A DNA stretch of 64,000 nt from Paenibacillus lupini (lineage in GTDB: Bacteria > Bacillota > Bacilli > Paenibacillales > Paenibacillaceae): positions 372,001 through 436,000 of the forward strand of contig NZ_JAASRW010000006.1 of the NCBI RefSeq assembly GCF_011761355.1, in the 5' to 3' direction. Both the position numbers and the translations under genes were made by a program. How positions within the stretch are numbered: the first letter of the stretch is position 1; each line of letters opens with the position of its first letter. This document shows positions 45,101 to 53,226 of the stretch, one piece after another. The notes under the pieces were generated by a model. That model ran no database searches. It was not told the DNA's origin and saw only the letters and a program-made list of their open reading frames with translations.

Positions 45101-46459
45101 ATGAGTTATGAATCGTATTTTAAAGAATTAAGAGAACAGCAGCTGGGGGAGCTTAAAGAGTTTTTAACTATTCCGAGCATTTCAGCACTGTCTGAGCATA
45201 AGCAGGACATGATCAAAGCCGCTGAGTGGGTGGCTGGCAAGCTTGAGCAAGCTGGACTCGACAACGTGAAAATTCATCAAACAGCCGGACATCCAATCGT
45301 TTATGCCGAGCATCTGCATGCTCCTGGCAAACCAACTGTATTAATTTACGGCCACTACGATGTGCAGCCGGTTGATCCACTCAACTTGTGGGAGACGCCG
45401 CCATTTGAGCCAACGGAACGCAACGGTAAGCTGTATGCACGTGGAGCAACAGACGATAAAGGTCAGATTTTCCTGCATATCAAGGCGATTGAAGCACTGT
45501 TGAAACAGGAGCAACAGCTGCCTGTAAACGTGAAGTTCTGTATCGAAGGCGAAGAGGAAATCTCAAGCCCAAGTCTGTTAACGTTCCTGCAAGAGCAGCA
45601 AGATAAGCTGTCAACGGACGCTGTACTGATCTCGGATACTTCTCTCATTGAAAAAGGTAAGCCGGCCATCTCCATTGGCCTGCGTGGACTGTGCTCGCTG
45701 GAGCTGACCATCAACGCTTCGAATACAGACCTTCATTCTGGCACTTATGGCGGCGGCGTTCCGAATGCGCTTCATGCTATGGTTGAGCTTCTTGCTTCTC
45801 TTCATGATAAGCAGGGTCGTATTACGGTTGAAGGCTTCTATGAAGGCGTGCCTGAATTGACGCCTGATATGCGGGCAGAATTCGAGAAGCAGAACTTCAA
45901 TGAAGAACAGCTCAAGCAAACGCTTGGCCTTAGCACCACATATGGTGAAGAAGGCTACTCCTTTGTGGAACGTACTGGCGCCCGTCCAACCCTTGAATTG
46001 AACGGCGTATACGGCGGCTTCCAAGGCGAAGGCACAAAGACAGTAATCCCGAAAGAAGCACATGCCAAAATCACCTGCCGCCTTGTTGGACAGCAGGATC
46101 CACAGGTTACTCTTGATCGCATCATTGCGCATCTTCATGCCAATGTTCAGCCAGGTGTAACGTTGAAAGTGAAGCCAGGCGAAAAAGCCCGCGCCTTCGA
46201 TATGGATCCATCCATTCCGCTTCTCCAAACAGCTGCGGATGCGTATGAAGCTGTCTACGGCACTCGTGCACTCTTCACAAAAGACGGCGGCTCGATTCCA
46301 ATTGTGGAGACGTTCTCCCGTCTTCTGTCTGCACCTGTTATTATGATGGGCTTTGGTCTGCCGGATGAGAACCTCCATGCTCCTAACGAACACTTTAATC
46401 TGGAGAACTTTGATAAAGGGTTGCTCACGATTGTCGAGTTCTTGAAAAGAGTTGGCTAG
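45101..46459 (+). CDS. M20 family metallopeptidase (dipeptidase)
   Basis: 452 residues, cytoplasmic. Two-metal M20 signature: YGHYDVQP (H85, D87), YARGATDDKGQ (D118), IEGEEEISS (E151/E152), SDTSLI and the final H in LHAPNEHFNLENF. The dimerisation domain is about 190-320 (LRGLCSLELTINASNTDLHSG in pieces). This subgroup hydrolyses dipeptides or related amide bonds; the exact substrate is not determinable. ATG 45101 has AAGGAGG 8 bases upstream. A perfect terminator follows the gene. Confidence 0.93.
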   Translation: MSYESYFKELREQQLGELKEFLTIPSISALSEHKQDMIKAAEWVAGKLEQAGLDNVKIHQTAGHPIVYAEHLHAPGKPTVLIYGHYDVQPVDPLNLWETPPFEPTERNGKLYARGATDDKGQIFLHIKAIEALLKQEQQLPVNVKFCIEGEEEISSPSLLTFLQEQQDKLSTDAVLISDTSLIEKGKPAISIGLRGLCSLELTINASNTDLHSGTYGGGVPNALHAMVELLASLHDKQGRITVEGFYEGVPELTPDMRAEFEKQNFNEEQLKQTLGLSTTYGEEGYSFVERTGARPTLELNGVYGGFQGEGTKTVIPKEAHAKITCRLVGQQDPQVTLDRIIAHLHANVQPGVTLKVKPGEKARAFDMDPSIPLLQTAADAYEAVYGTRALFTKDGGSIPIVETFSRLLSAPVIMMGFGLPDENLHAPNEHFNLENFDKGLLTIVEFLKRVG

Positions 46460-46546
46460 GGATTATTGATAAACGTTGGTTGAGGGATGTATCTCCTTCC
46501 GGCCCACACTCAACGAGATTTCACATATACTGCTCCTACTAAAATG

Positions 46547-46583
46547 AAATGCCGCCCCATTAATCAATGGGACGGCATTTTTA
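46547..46583 (+). terminator. Terminator after the M20 peptidase gene
   Basis: AAATGCCGCCCCATT and AATGGGACGGCATTTTTAT pair (one bulge) around AATC. Confidence 0.88.
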
Positions 46584-46597
46584 TTAAGGCGAGCATG

Positions 46598-46800
46598 CTT
46601 AACAATGCACCATATCGTTAAGCTGGCTAAAACCAAGTATAAGCTGTACCTTGACGATGTGCTACATCGTTAAGGCCTGTCCAAACTAGGCTATTCGAGC
46701 CTAAAATGAGCTAAATCCTTGTTCTTTACGATGTGCGGCAACGTTAAGCATACTTATAAATCACTTTAAATGGGTCTTAACGATGTGCGATATCGCTAAG
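46598..46800. repeat. Four spaced 25-bp imperfect palindromes
   Basis: Copies at 46598-46622, 46650-46674, 46724-46748 and 46776-46800. The consensus is CTTAACGAT-GTGCKAY-ATCGTTAAG (9-bp arms, 7-base centre), each copy with one to four changes. The start-to-start spacings are 52, 74 and 52 bases. Sequence between copies is unrelated. Not a CRISPR array, because repeats are self-complementary and spacers vary in length. Function unknown. Confidence 0.9.
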
Positions 46801-46801
46801 G

Positions 46802-47209
46802 CTATTTCAACTTCTTAATCGCTGCCCATTCTTCTTCCGTATAGCTGAAAGATACAAACATCGCGTTATGTACATACATAGCAGTTTCCTTCATCCCGTA
46901 GGTGAGATCTTTGGACTGCTCCTCCTGGAATTGCTCCAGCCCTTTCTTCCTTTCATCATCAGATGTATATAGATAAACTTTGAGTCCTTCTTCTCGTAAA
47001 TCTTCATCTGTATGCAGAATTAAAGCAGGAGCGGTGCCATTATACACAACACTCTTTTTCACCTCAGAGGGGCCAAGTTGTTCCGTGTATTTCACGCCAG
47101 CTTTAGTAAAGGATGATTCAATATCGTTTATCGTGAGGTTATGGGATTCTGAACAACCTGACAAGAGAAAGAGCAAACCTATTGCACCATTCGAGTATCT
47201 CACCAACAA
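46802..47209 (-). CDS. Small putative lipoprotein
   Basis: 135 residues with a lipoprotein signal (IGLLFLLSGC; lipidated Cys at 19) and a soluble domain (VVYNGTAPALILHTDEDLRE, YLYTSDDERKKGLEQF). I do not recognise the family. It would be anchored on the outer face of the membrane. The start is a TTG at 47209 with GGGAG 7 bases upstream. The stop abuts the palindrome array. Confidence 0.72.
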   Translation of the reverse strand: MLVRYSNGAIGLLFLLSGCSESHNLTINDIESSFTKAGVKYTEQLGPSEVKKSVVYNGTAPALILHTDEDLREEGLKVYLYTSDDERKKGLEQFQEEQSKDLTYGMKETAMYVHNAMFVSFSYTEEEWAAIKKLK

Positions 47210-47295
47210 TCATCTCCCAGCCCACTAACATCAGCTTCTTTGATGAGCAATGACGACTGTTGAATAGAGCTTGTTGCATCTTTTACAAAACAAAC

Positions 47296-47335
47296 AAAAA
47301 TGGCGTACAAATTGATCATCAATTCGTACGCCATT
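47296..47335 (-). terminator. Terminator after metQ-like gene
   Basis: On the minus strand AATGGCGTACGAATTGAT and ATCAATTTGTACGCCATT form an 18-bp stem (one G-T) around a short loop, followed by TTTGTTTG. Confidence 0.88.
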
Positions 47336-47339
47336 CCAT

Positions 47340-48188
47340 TTATTCAAATGCTGGCAATGCAATATCGCTGTAGTTGTCTTCGAGGAATTTCTTCACCTCT
47401 GGACCAGTCATACGTTCAGCAAGCTTCTGGATCGGAGCAGAATCCACATTGTCTTCACGTGCTACCAACGTGATGACGAAGTCGGAGTCTTTACCTTCCG
47501 TAATAAGCGCATCATTCTTTGGTGTAAGCCCCAGCGGCTTCGCGTATGCCGGAGTCATGAGGACCATATCGACATCTTCGATAACACGGGCCAACATGAG
47601 CAGATCGACTTCCTGGAACTTATACTTATGCGAATTCTCAACAATGTCGGCCTGTGTTGCTTTGATGCCAACGCCTTCTTTCAGCTTAAGCAAGCCGTTG
47701 TTCTCCAGCATAACAAGCGAGCGTCCGATATTGGACGGGTCGTTTGCAATCGCGATTGTTGCACCTTCTGGAAGCTCCTCGATTTTTTTATACTTTTTCG
47801 AATAGCCGCCATATACCGCATTATAGATCGCTTTGACCGGCACCAGCGTGCCTTTGTTTGTAGCGTTGAAATCATTCATATACGGAACATGCTGGAAGAA
47901 GTTCGCGTCTACCTCTTTATGTTGAAGGGCTGTGTTTGGCTGAACGTTATCCGACAGCGTCACAATCTCCAGGTTAATACCGTCTTCTTTCAGTAAAGGC
48001 TTCACCAGCTCCAGGATTTCACTCATCGGCGGAATAAGCACCGCTACCTTCAGGTTTACTTCCTGCCCATCTTTTCCTTCGTTTGCTGCTTGATTGTTCT
48101 GCTTGTCAGCATTATTATTTTGACCGCATCCTGCGATAATCGCCACAAGAAGTGCGAGCATGACGAGCCCTGTTAGTTTCTTTCTCAC
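47340..48188 (-). CDS. metQ: MetQ/NlpA family substrate-binding lipoprotein
   Basis: 282 residues: lipoprotein signal with lipobox IIAGC (Cys 21), an Asn/Gln-rich linker (about 22-42) and a type II binding-protein fold of the NlpA family (ALQHKEVDANFFQHVPYMND and IAIANDPSNIGRSLVMLENN are diagnostic). Such proteins bind methionine for the MetNI ABC transporter, but no metN or metI gene is nearby, so it is an orphan binding protein. GTG 48188 has GGAGG upstream. No SAM riboswitch was found in the leader. The specificity for methionine is inferred from family. Confidence 0.88.
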   Translation of the reverse strand: MRKKLTGLVMLALLVAIIAGCGQNNNADKQNNQAANEGKDGQEVNLKVAVLIPPMSEILELVKPLLKEDGINLEIVTLSDNVQPNTALQHKEVDANFFQHVPYMNDFNATNKGTLVPVKAIYNAVYGGYSKKYKKIEELPEGATIAIANDPSNIGRSLVMLENNGLLKLKEGVGIKATQADIVENSHKYKFQEVDLLMLARVIEDVDMVLMTPAYAKPLGLTPKNDALITEGKDSDFVITLVAREDNVDSAPIQKLAERMTGPEVKKFLEDNYSDIALPAFE

Positions 48189-48390
48189 TTTCCATTCCTC
48201 CCGCTTTATCTATCCGGCTAGCTTATTATCTCTCTATGCCAAAATTGGCAGTCAGCAGCCCGTAAAACCATAGTCTAAGCGAGTCCAAATCATAAATCAA
48301 TCTAGAGATTCGCTCGCACTGTTCGCAATTTGGAATATGAAATATAATTGAAAGAAAATGATTTGCACAACAGATTGGAGAAGAGCGGCC

Positions 48391-49338
48391 ATGTCATTTA
48401 CCGAGCAAGAAAAAGAAATATTAAACCGCCAGCTCCCGGCTTGGGTCGAGGCGAGCAAAGTACGTTCATCCTACGGCAAGACGGCCTCTTATATTCCTGA
48501 GCTGGCGAAAGCCCCTCAAAACGCGCTTGGTATCCATCTGATCGATACAACGGGCAATACCATTTCGAGTGGTGACTGCAGCCTTTCTTTTACAATGCAA
48601 AGTATTTCCAAAGTGTTCACGCTTATCCTCGCATTGATGGACAATGGGGAAAAAGCGGTGTTCGAGAAGGTCGGCATGGAGCCAACTGGTGATAACTTTA
48701 ATTCGATGCTGAAGCTGGAGCTTGTCCGGCCTGGAATCCCGTTCAACCCGCTGATTAACGCCGGTGCTATCGCCATCTCATCTTTGATTCATGGCCAGAA
48801 TGCTGCGGAGAAAACTTCACGAATTCTCTCGTTCTTCCAATCACTCGCAGGCAATGATACATTGACCTATGATATGGAGGTTTATCGGTCGGAATCGGAT
48901 ACGGCAAACTTGAACCGATCGATGGCTTATCTGCTGAAGGATAACGGGGTTCTGGAAGGGCAAGTCGAAGAGGTGCTGGATGTTTATTTCCATCATTGTT
49001 CTATACAAGTGAATTGCAGTGATCTTGCGCGTATGGCCCTTGTGCTGGCGAACAACGGAATAGACCCCATCACAGGAGCCTCCCTTATTCCGCGCCGTTA
49101 TGTACAGATTGCGAAGACGTTTATGGTTACATGTGGGATGTACAATGCATCAGGCGAATTTGCGATTCAAGTCGGTCTGCCAGCTAAAAGCGGGGTTTCT
49201 GGCGGGATCCTCACCATGGTGCCAGGTCGATTTGGTATTGGTGTCATTGGCCCAGCTTTAAACACCAAGGGCAACAGTATTGCAGGCGTCCATCTACTCG
49301 AGACGCTCTCTCGTGAGATGGATTGGAGCTTATTCTAG
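48391..49338 (+). CDS. glsA: Glutaminase
   Basis: 315 residues of the serine-dependent beta-lactamase-like glutaminase family, which converts glutamine to glutamate and ammonia. FTMQSISKVF carries the catalytic Ser71-x-x-Lys74. FNPLINAGAIAI, YRSESDTANLNRSMAYLL and AKSGVSGGILTMVPG are the remaining family blocks. ATG 48391 (MSFTEQEKE) is chosen because GGAGAAGAG lies upstream; the frame is open for eleven more codons. Divergent from metQ with a 202-bp gap. A strong terminator follows. Confidence 0.95.
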   Translation: MSFTEQEKEILNRQLPAWVEASKVRSSYGKTASYIPELAKAPQNALGIHLIDTTGNTISSGDCSLSFTMQSISKVFTLILALMDNGEKAVFEKVGMEPTGDNFNSMLKLELVRPGIPFNPLINAGAIAISSLIHGQNAAEKTSRILSFFQSLAGNDTLTYDMEVYRSESDTANLNRSMAYLLKDNGVLEGQVEEVLDVYFHHCSIQVNCSDLARMALVLANNGIDPITGASLIPRRYVQIAKTFMVTCGMYNASGEFAIQVGLPAKSGVSGGILTMVPGRFGIGVIGPALNTKGNSIAGVHLLETLSREMDWSLF

Positions 49339-49346
49339 GAACGCAG

Positions 49347-49402
49347 AACAGGGAGTACGGAACGAAGTCAATCCTTCGGTTTCCGTACTCCCTGTTTCTT
49401 TT
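49347..49402 (+). terminator. Terminator after glutaminase gene
   Basis: AACAGGGAGTACGGA and TCCGTACTCCCTGTT form a 15-bp stem around a 20-base loop, then TCTTTT. The downstream arm overlaps the end of the convergent HNH gene. Confidence 0.88.
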
Positions 49403-50213
49403 ACAGATCACGCATAAATTCCTCAATATCTTTATCTGCTTTGGACTGATTGCAATCATTACACGCACATACACAATTGTCCGGTGTTGTATGGCCGCCC
49501 TTTGCTCTCGGCAGCATATGGTCAATTGTATCGCCGTATTGTCCGCAAAAATGACAGGTGTAATTGTCCCTCGTTAAGATAAAGCTTCGGAAATCCTTGT
49601 TGCTGAACAAGCGCCGGATCGTTGTCCGGTTTACAATAACAGCGGCCCGCTCCTTAACAAGCGTAACGGCTAATTCCAGCTCAATCTCCTGATGCCAGCG
49701 CCGCCCTTTATCTGTCTTCCCGCGCATCCAGACCGTTCCTTTACGTGTTGTTCTCAATAGACTAACGTCTGATGGAGAATGGTTCGCCGGCAAAGGACGG
49801 GGGCGGGGTTTCAAGATATTGGCTCCACCCCTAGGCGAAGTTTTTGGCCTCGGACGTTTAGGCGCAGTTGCAGTTGGAGCTGCAGGTGCAAGTGGTATAA
49901 CAGCCGTCCCCAAATCAGGTACGGTGAGAGGAGCAGCTTGGCTAACTGGTTTTGCAGCTTCAGCCTCAGATACCAGCGAGTGCTCTATCTGATTATTAGG
50001 CGGCAAGGCAGATTCCGCATGCGATATCGTCGCAGCCGGAAATCTGCTAATATGTTTACGGCAGGATCGGCAAGAGCCACGCCGCGAGCCTGTTCCGGAA
50101 CGTCTGCCCGTTCGGCGCAGGAAGTCCGTTACCGGCTTTTGCTCCATACAATGCACGCATTGCTTATATCGGATTTGTTCGTTATCGGTCATCGGCTGTA
50201 CCGGTGCTATCAC
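49401..50213 (-). CDS. HNH endonuclease family protein with N-terminal Cys motif
   Basis: 270 residues. The N-terminal block CVHCMEQKPVTDFLRR and CRSCRKH is a CxxC...CxxC zinc-finger-like motif (about 19-54). It is followed by a low-complexity Ala/Pro/Arg linker (about 70-150; TATAPKRPRPKTSPRGG). The C-terminal domain carries a full HNH signature: CHFCGQYGDTIDHMLPRAKG and DNCVCACNDCNQSKAD, with H/N/H in DHMLP, DNCV and CNDCN. The family includes nucleases. The target is unknown, and no methylase or restriction partner is adjacent. GTG 50213 follows GGGGTG. Confidence 0.85.
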   Translation of the reverse strand: MIAPVQPMTDNEQIRYKQCVHCMEQKPVTDFLRRTGRRSGTGSRRGSCRSCRKHISRFPAATISHAESALPPNNQIEHSLVSEAEAAKPVSQAAPLTVPDLGTAVIPLAPAAPTATAPKRPRPKTSPRGGANILKPRPRPLPANHSPSDVSLLRTTRKGTVWMRGKTDKGRRWHQEIELELAVTLVKERAAVIVNRTTIRRLFSNKDFRSFILTRDNYTCHFCGQYGDTIDHMLPRAKGGHTTPDNCVCACNDCNQSKADKDIEEFMRDL

Positions 50214-50254
50214 CGGTGTTTCACCCCATTACCTGTTTATAATAATACGGGTAC

Positions 50255-51211
50255 TTACAGTTTCATCCGATAGACTGGCTTATTCTCCAGTCCACGTATA
50301 ACAGGGGTCCACAGTTCACTTTCCGGTGTCGTCAGCAGAGCATCCTCTACCATTTGCAGCTTGGCATCCATGGCATCAATATGATGCAGTGCTACCGCCT
50401 CGGCCGTCTGCGGCTGAACGGGGCTTCCCCACTCTCCCAGATTATGATGAGACAGCACCATATGCTGCAGCCCGAGCACTTTCTCCGACTGTAAATTTAT
50501 ATCGCAGCGAATTGCTGCCTCCGTAATCCATGTCGAAGCAAGCGAAATATGTCCCATCAGCTTACCCGAAAGGCTGTAGTCGGATACGATGCCAAGCTGC
50601 GCGATCATCTCCTCCGGCTTTGCAATATCATGAAGAATAATACCCGCCTTAAGCAGATCAGCATTTAGAAACGGCCGCTGCTTACATAGGAACTCCCCAA
50701 TCTCCAGCATTCTCGCCATATGATAGGCTAGACCGGCAAAATACGCATGATGATGCGTCTTCGCTGCTGGGTAATGCGTCAGCTTCTCTTCGACCTTAGC
50801 TACACAATAGTCCACTATGGTTTTAATCTCAGAATCCTGTATACTGTCTTTCGCTTGATTAATCGTATCAATGAGTTCATTAGAAGCAACGGGTGCCGAG
50901 CGGATGAAATCCGTCAACGTAACACCGTCTTCTGGTGCTGCAGGACGCATCCTTGAGATCTTAATTTGCAGCTTCTCCCGATATAAATGGACATTACCCT
51001 GAACTTTAACAAGCCCCATCGGGAAGAAGGTTTCTTTATCCTGCTGTGAGACATCCCAGAACTTTGCCCCTAGCTGCCCGCTGGAATCCCCTAGTACGAT
51101 ATCGAAATAATCCTTAGGTGTCGTTGCATTAGTCTGCTTTACATCCAGCTCCTTCAACAAATAGAAGCCGGTAAAATCATCTTGATTACGAAGATCTTTA
51201 ATTTGCGTCAT
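50255..51211 (-). CDS. yhaM: 3'-5' exoribonuclease YhaM
   Basis: 318 residues: an OB-fold nucleic-acid-binding domain (about 10-95; FYLLKELDVKQTNATTPKDY, VKVQGNVHLYREKLQIKISR) followed by an HD phosphohydrolase domain with HHHAYFAGLAYHM and AGIILHDIAKPEE (the HD pair) and ending LENKPVYRMK. This order is that of YhaM, a 3'-5' exoribonuclease acting in RNA turnover. ATG 51211 is chosen because GAGAGGA lies 6 bases upstream, rather than the ATG 18 bases earlier. It converges on the HNH gene and is followed on its upstream side by an IS1182-type element. Confidence 0.94.
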   Translation of the reverse strand: MTQIKDLRNQDDFTGFYLLKELDVKQTNATTPKDYFDIVLGDSSGQLGAKFWDVSQQDKETFFPMGLVKVQGNVHLYREKLQIKISRMRPAAPEDGVTLTDFIRSAPVASNELIDTINQAKDSIQDSEIKTIVDYCVAKVEEKLTHYPAAKTHHHAYFAGLAYHMARMLEIGEFLCKQRPFLNADLLKAGIILHDIAKPEEMIAQLGIVSDYSLSGKLMGHISLASTWITEAAIRCDINLQSEKVLGLQHMVLSHHNLGEWGSPVQPQTAEAVALHHIDAMDAKLQMVEDALLTTPESELWTPVIRGLENKPVYRMKL

Positions 51212-51286
51212 TCGTGTTCCTCTCTCCAACTGTTCATGATGCTCCTATTATACTATGAAAGCATGCATTGCGGAGCGACAAAAGAA

Positions 51287-51335
51287 GGGGGTGTCCCATA
51301 AGTCATGAAAATGACGATGGGACACCCCTTTTTTA
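51287..51335 (+). terminator. Hairpin at the left end of the IS element
   Basis: GGGGTGTCCCAT and ATGGGACACCCC pair around AAGTCATGAAAATGACG (itself hairpin-forming, GTCAT/ATGAC), followed by TTTTTTAT. It overlaps the left inverted repeat and may stop transcription entering the element. Confidence 0.75.
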
Positions 51336-51357
51336 TCTAGGCTAAACAGCAGTCTGC

Positions 51358-51472
51358 GCATTTAAATGTTCTTCCAATCGCCATTGCTCGGGGATTCCCT
51401 GAATCAACGAGGTAAGGTTGGAATCCCCTCACAAAAGCGACCGCTGACGCTTCTCCAGAATCATTTAATTGC
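51358..51472. repeat. Nested stem-loop repeat, copy A
   Basis: Outer arms at 51358-51372 (GCATTTAAATGTTCT) and 51457-51472 (AGAATCATTTAATTGC) pair. Inside lies a second hairpin with CGGGGATTCC and GGAATCCCC. The segment GACGCTTCTCCAGAA is shared with copies B (61773-61885) and C (62334-62383). Copy A lies between the left IS end and the transposase gene. Confidence 0.75.
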
Positions 51473-51577
51473 TCCGTCTACTCTTAACCTGTTCATGAAA
51501 TGCTCAAACAAAAAGAAGCCAACCCTTGTTAAAATGGAGGTACCACCCAACCATTCTAAGTAAAGAGAGGCTTCTTT

Positions 51578-53137
51578 ATGTACAAAGAATATACCATGGA
51601 TCAGTTATTCTTGCCAATGGACTTGCAAGAAGATATCCCCGAAAATCATCTCGTTCGCGTCATCAATGACGCGGTCAATCGCTTAGATCTGAATCTCTTC
51701 ACCAAAGCTTATCCCGGAGGTGGCCGGGACAGCTACCACCCCAAAATGCTTCTAAAGGTTATCATCTATGCTTACACACAGCGCATTTACTCGTCTCGCC
51801 AAATCGCAAAAGCGGTACGCGAAAACATCATGTTCATGTGGCTGGCCGCCAGACAGCGCCCAGACTTCCGAACCATTAACCGCTTCCGCTCTGAACGCAT
51901 GAAAGACGTGCTGGAGACCGTCTTTACAGCTGTTCTTCAGTTTCTCATTGAAGAAAACTACGTCAAGCTCGACCATTACTTCGTGGATGGAACGAAGATC
52001 GAAGCGAATGCCAATCGCTACACGTTTGTGTGGGGCAAGGCTGTCGTCAAACAGAAGATGAAGCTACAAGAAAGAGTTCAGACCCTGTTCACTGCCATCG
52101 AGGAGGCTGAGAAACAGGAAGACCAAACTCTGAATAACTTGGACCTCCCGAAGCTCAGAGAGGCTTCCACCATCACAAGCGAAAAGTTAGAACAGGCAGT
52201 TCATCAACTTGAAAATAAGCTTCAAGAAAAGCCAAAGAACAAACCGCTAAAGAAAGCCGTTCGCCTTGTCCGGAAAGACCTTCTGCCACGCCTGCAGAAA
52301 TATGAAAATCAGCAGGAAACACTCGGAAACCGCAACAGTTTCAGTAAAACCGACCCCGATGCAACATTTATGCGCATGAAAGAAGATCATATGCGTAATG
52401 GCCAGTTGAAACCAGGCTATAACGTACAGATCGGAACAGAGGATCAGTTCATTCTTAGCTACAGCCTTCACCAACGCCCAACAGATACGCGTTGCCTCAA
52501 GCCGCACCTCGATCAAGTGAAGGCTTCGCTTGGTCAATTGCCGGGAACCATCATCGCGGATGCAGGTTATGGGAGTGAAGAAAACTATGCTTACCTGGAG
52601 TCTGAGGAACAACGGGCACTAGTGAAATATAATACCTACCACAAAGAAAACACCAAAGCATGGCAACAAGACATTAGCAAATTCGAGAATTGGTTGTACG
52701 ACGAGCAGGAAGACACGTGGACATGTGCAGCAGGACAGAAACTCCTATTCCGTTATGAAAGCAGAAGTAACACGGAAAGTGGGTATGAAATCAATACTCG
52801 CCATTATCGTAGCTTTTCATGTGAAGGCTGCCCATTGAAAGAACAATGCACGAAGGCACAAGGCGACCGTGAAATAAAGGTCAGTATGGAATATCTTCGC
52901 CTTAAACGACAAGCTCGGGAGCAATTAAAGAGTGAAGATGGACATGCCTTATCGGTTCGACGCATGCACGAACCGGAGAGTGTGTTTGGGCAAATAAAGA
53001 ATAACCGAGGATTCCGTCGGTTCCTGCTTCGAGGCTTGCCGAAAGTCAGCCTAGAGGTCGGGTGGCTTTCGCTTGCCCACAATTTGCTAAAGAAAGCAGC
53101 AAGAGATCTAAAAACAAAAATAGCAGTGCAGGGATAG
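51578..53137 (+). CDS. IS1182-family transposase
   Basis: 519 residues, apparently full length. The N-terminal DUF772-type DNA-binding region (DSYHPKMLLKVIIYAYTQRI, in one block) is followed by a DDE catalytic core: VDGTKIEANANRYTFVW (first Asp), GTIIADAGYGSEENYAYL (second Asp), then a zinc-finger-like CEGCPLKEQCTKA, and the final Glu in HEPESVFGQIKNNRGFRRF. ATG 51578 follows AAAGAGAGG, whose surroundings (AAAGAAGCC and GGCTTCTTT) form a hairpin over the ribosome binding site. Such a structure can limit transposase translation. No frameshift seen. Confidence 0.95.
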   Translation: MYKEYTMDQLFLPMDLQEDIPENHLVRVINDAVNRLDLNLFTKAYPGGGRDSYHPKMLLKVIIYAYTQRIYSSRQIAKAVRENIMFMWLAARQRPDFRTINRFRSERMKDVLETVFTAVLQFLIEENYVKLDHYFVDGTKIEANANRYTFVWGKAVVKQKMKLQERVQTLFTAIEEAEKQEDQTLNNLDLPKLREASTITSEKLEQAVHQLENKLQEKPKNKPLKKAVRLVRKDLLPRLQKYENQQETLGNRNSFSKTDPDATFMRMKEDHMRNGQLKPGYNVQIGTEDQFILSYSLHQRPTDTRCLKPHLDQVKASLGQLPGTIIADAGYGSEENYAYLESEEQRALVKYNTYHKENTKAWQQDISKFENWLYDEQEDTWTCAAGQKLLFRYESRSNTESGYEINTRHYRSFSCEGCPLKEQCTKAQGDREIKVSMEYLRLKRQAREQLKSEDGHALSVRRMHEPESVFGQIKNNRGFRRFLLRGLPKVSLEVGWLSLAHNLLKKAARDLKTKIAVQG

Positions 53138-53155
53138 CCCTTGCACTGCTATTAT
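53121..53155 (+). terminator. Terminator at the end of the transposase gene
   Basis: AGCAGTGCAGGG and CCCTTGCACTGCT form a stem around ATAG, followed by ATTATTTATT. It overlaps the transposase stop codon. Confidence 0.75.
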
Positions 53156-53226
53156 TTATTAAAATCACACTGATGCGAGCCGGTTCTCCAGCGAGCGAAC
53201 CCCTTTTGAGACGGCCCCTTTCATAT

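Larger units (their letters stand above)
46460..46801. other. 342-bp gap with terminator and palindrome array
   Basis: After the peptidase stop this gap holds a terminator (46547-46583) and four spaced 25-bp palindromes (46598-46800) that run up to the stop of the minus-strand lipoprotein gene. No coding signal was seen. Confidence 0.6.
51286..53219 (+). mobile_element. IS1182-family insertion sequence
   Basis: The element carries one transposase gene (51578-53137). Putative terminal inverted repeats are AGGGGGTGTCCCATAAG at the left and, reading inwards, AGGGGCCGTCTCAAAAG at the right (13 of 17 identical), a form usual in IS1182 elements. The total length of about 1.93 kb is normal for the family. 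No target-site duplication is obvious. The right end lies 7 bases from the stop of the S-layer gene. A hairpin at the left end (51287-51335) could block read-in. Confidence 0.8.

Noticed and set aside
46598-46800. Possible CRISPR array
   Set aside because: Repeats are imperfect palindromes, spacers have different lengths, and no cas gene is in the window.
48189-48390. SAM riboswitch upstream of metQ
   Set aside because: No S-box signature (conserved AGAG/GAGGGA blocks or following terminator) could be found in the 202-bp region.
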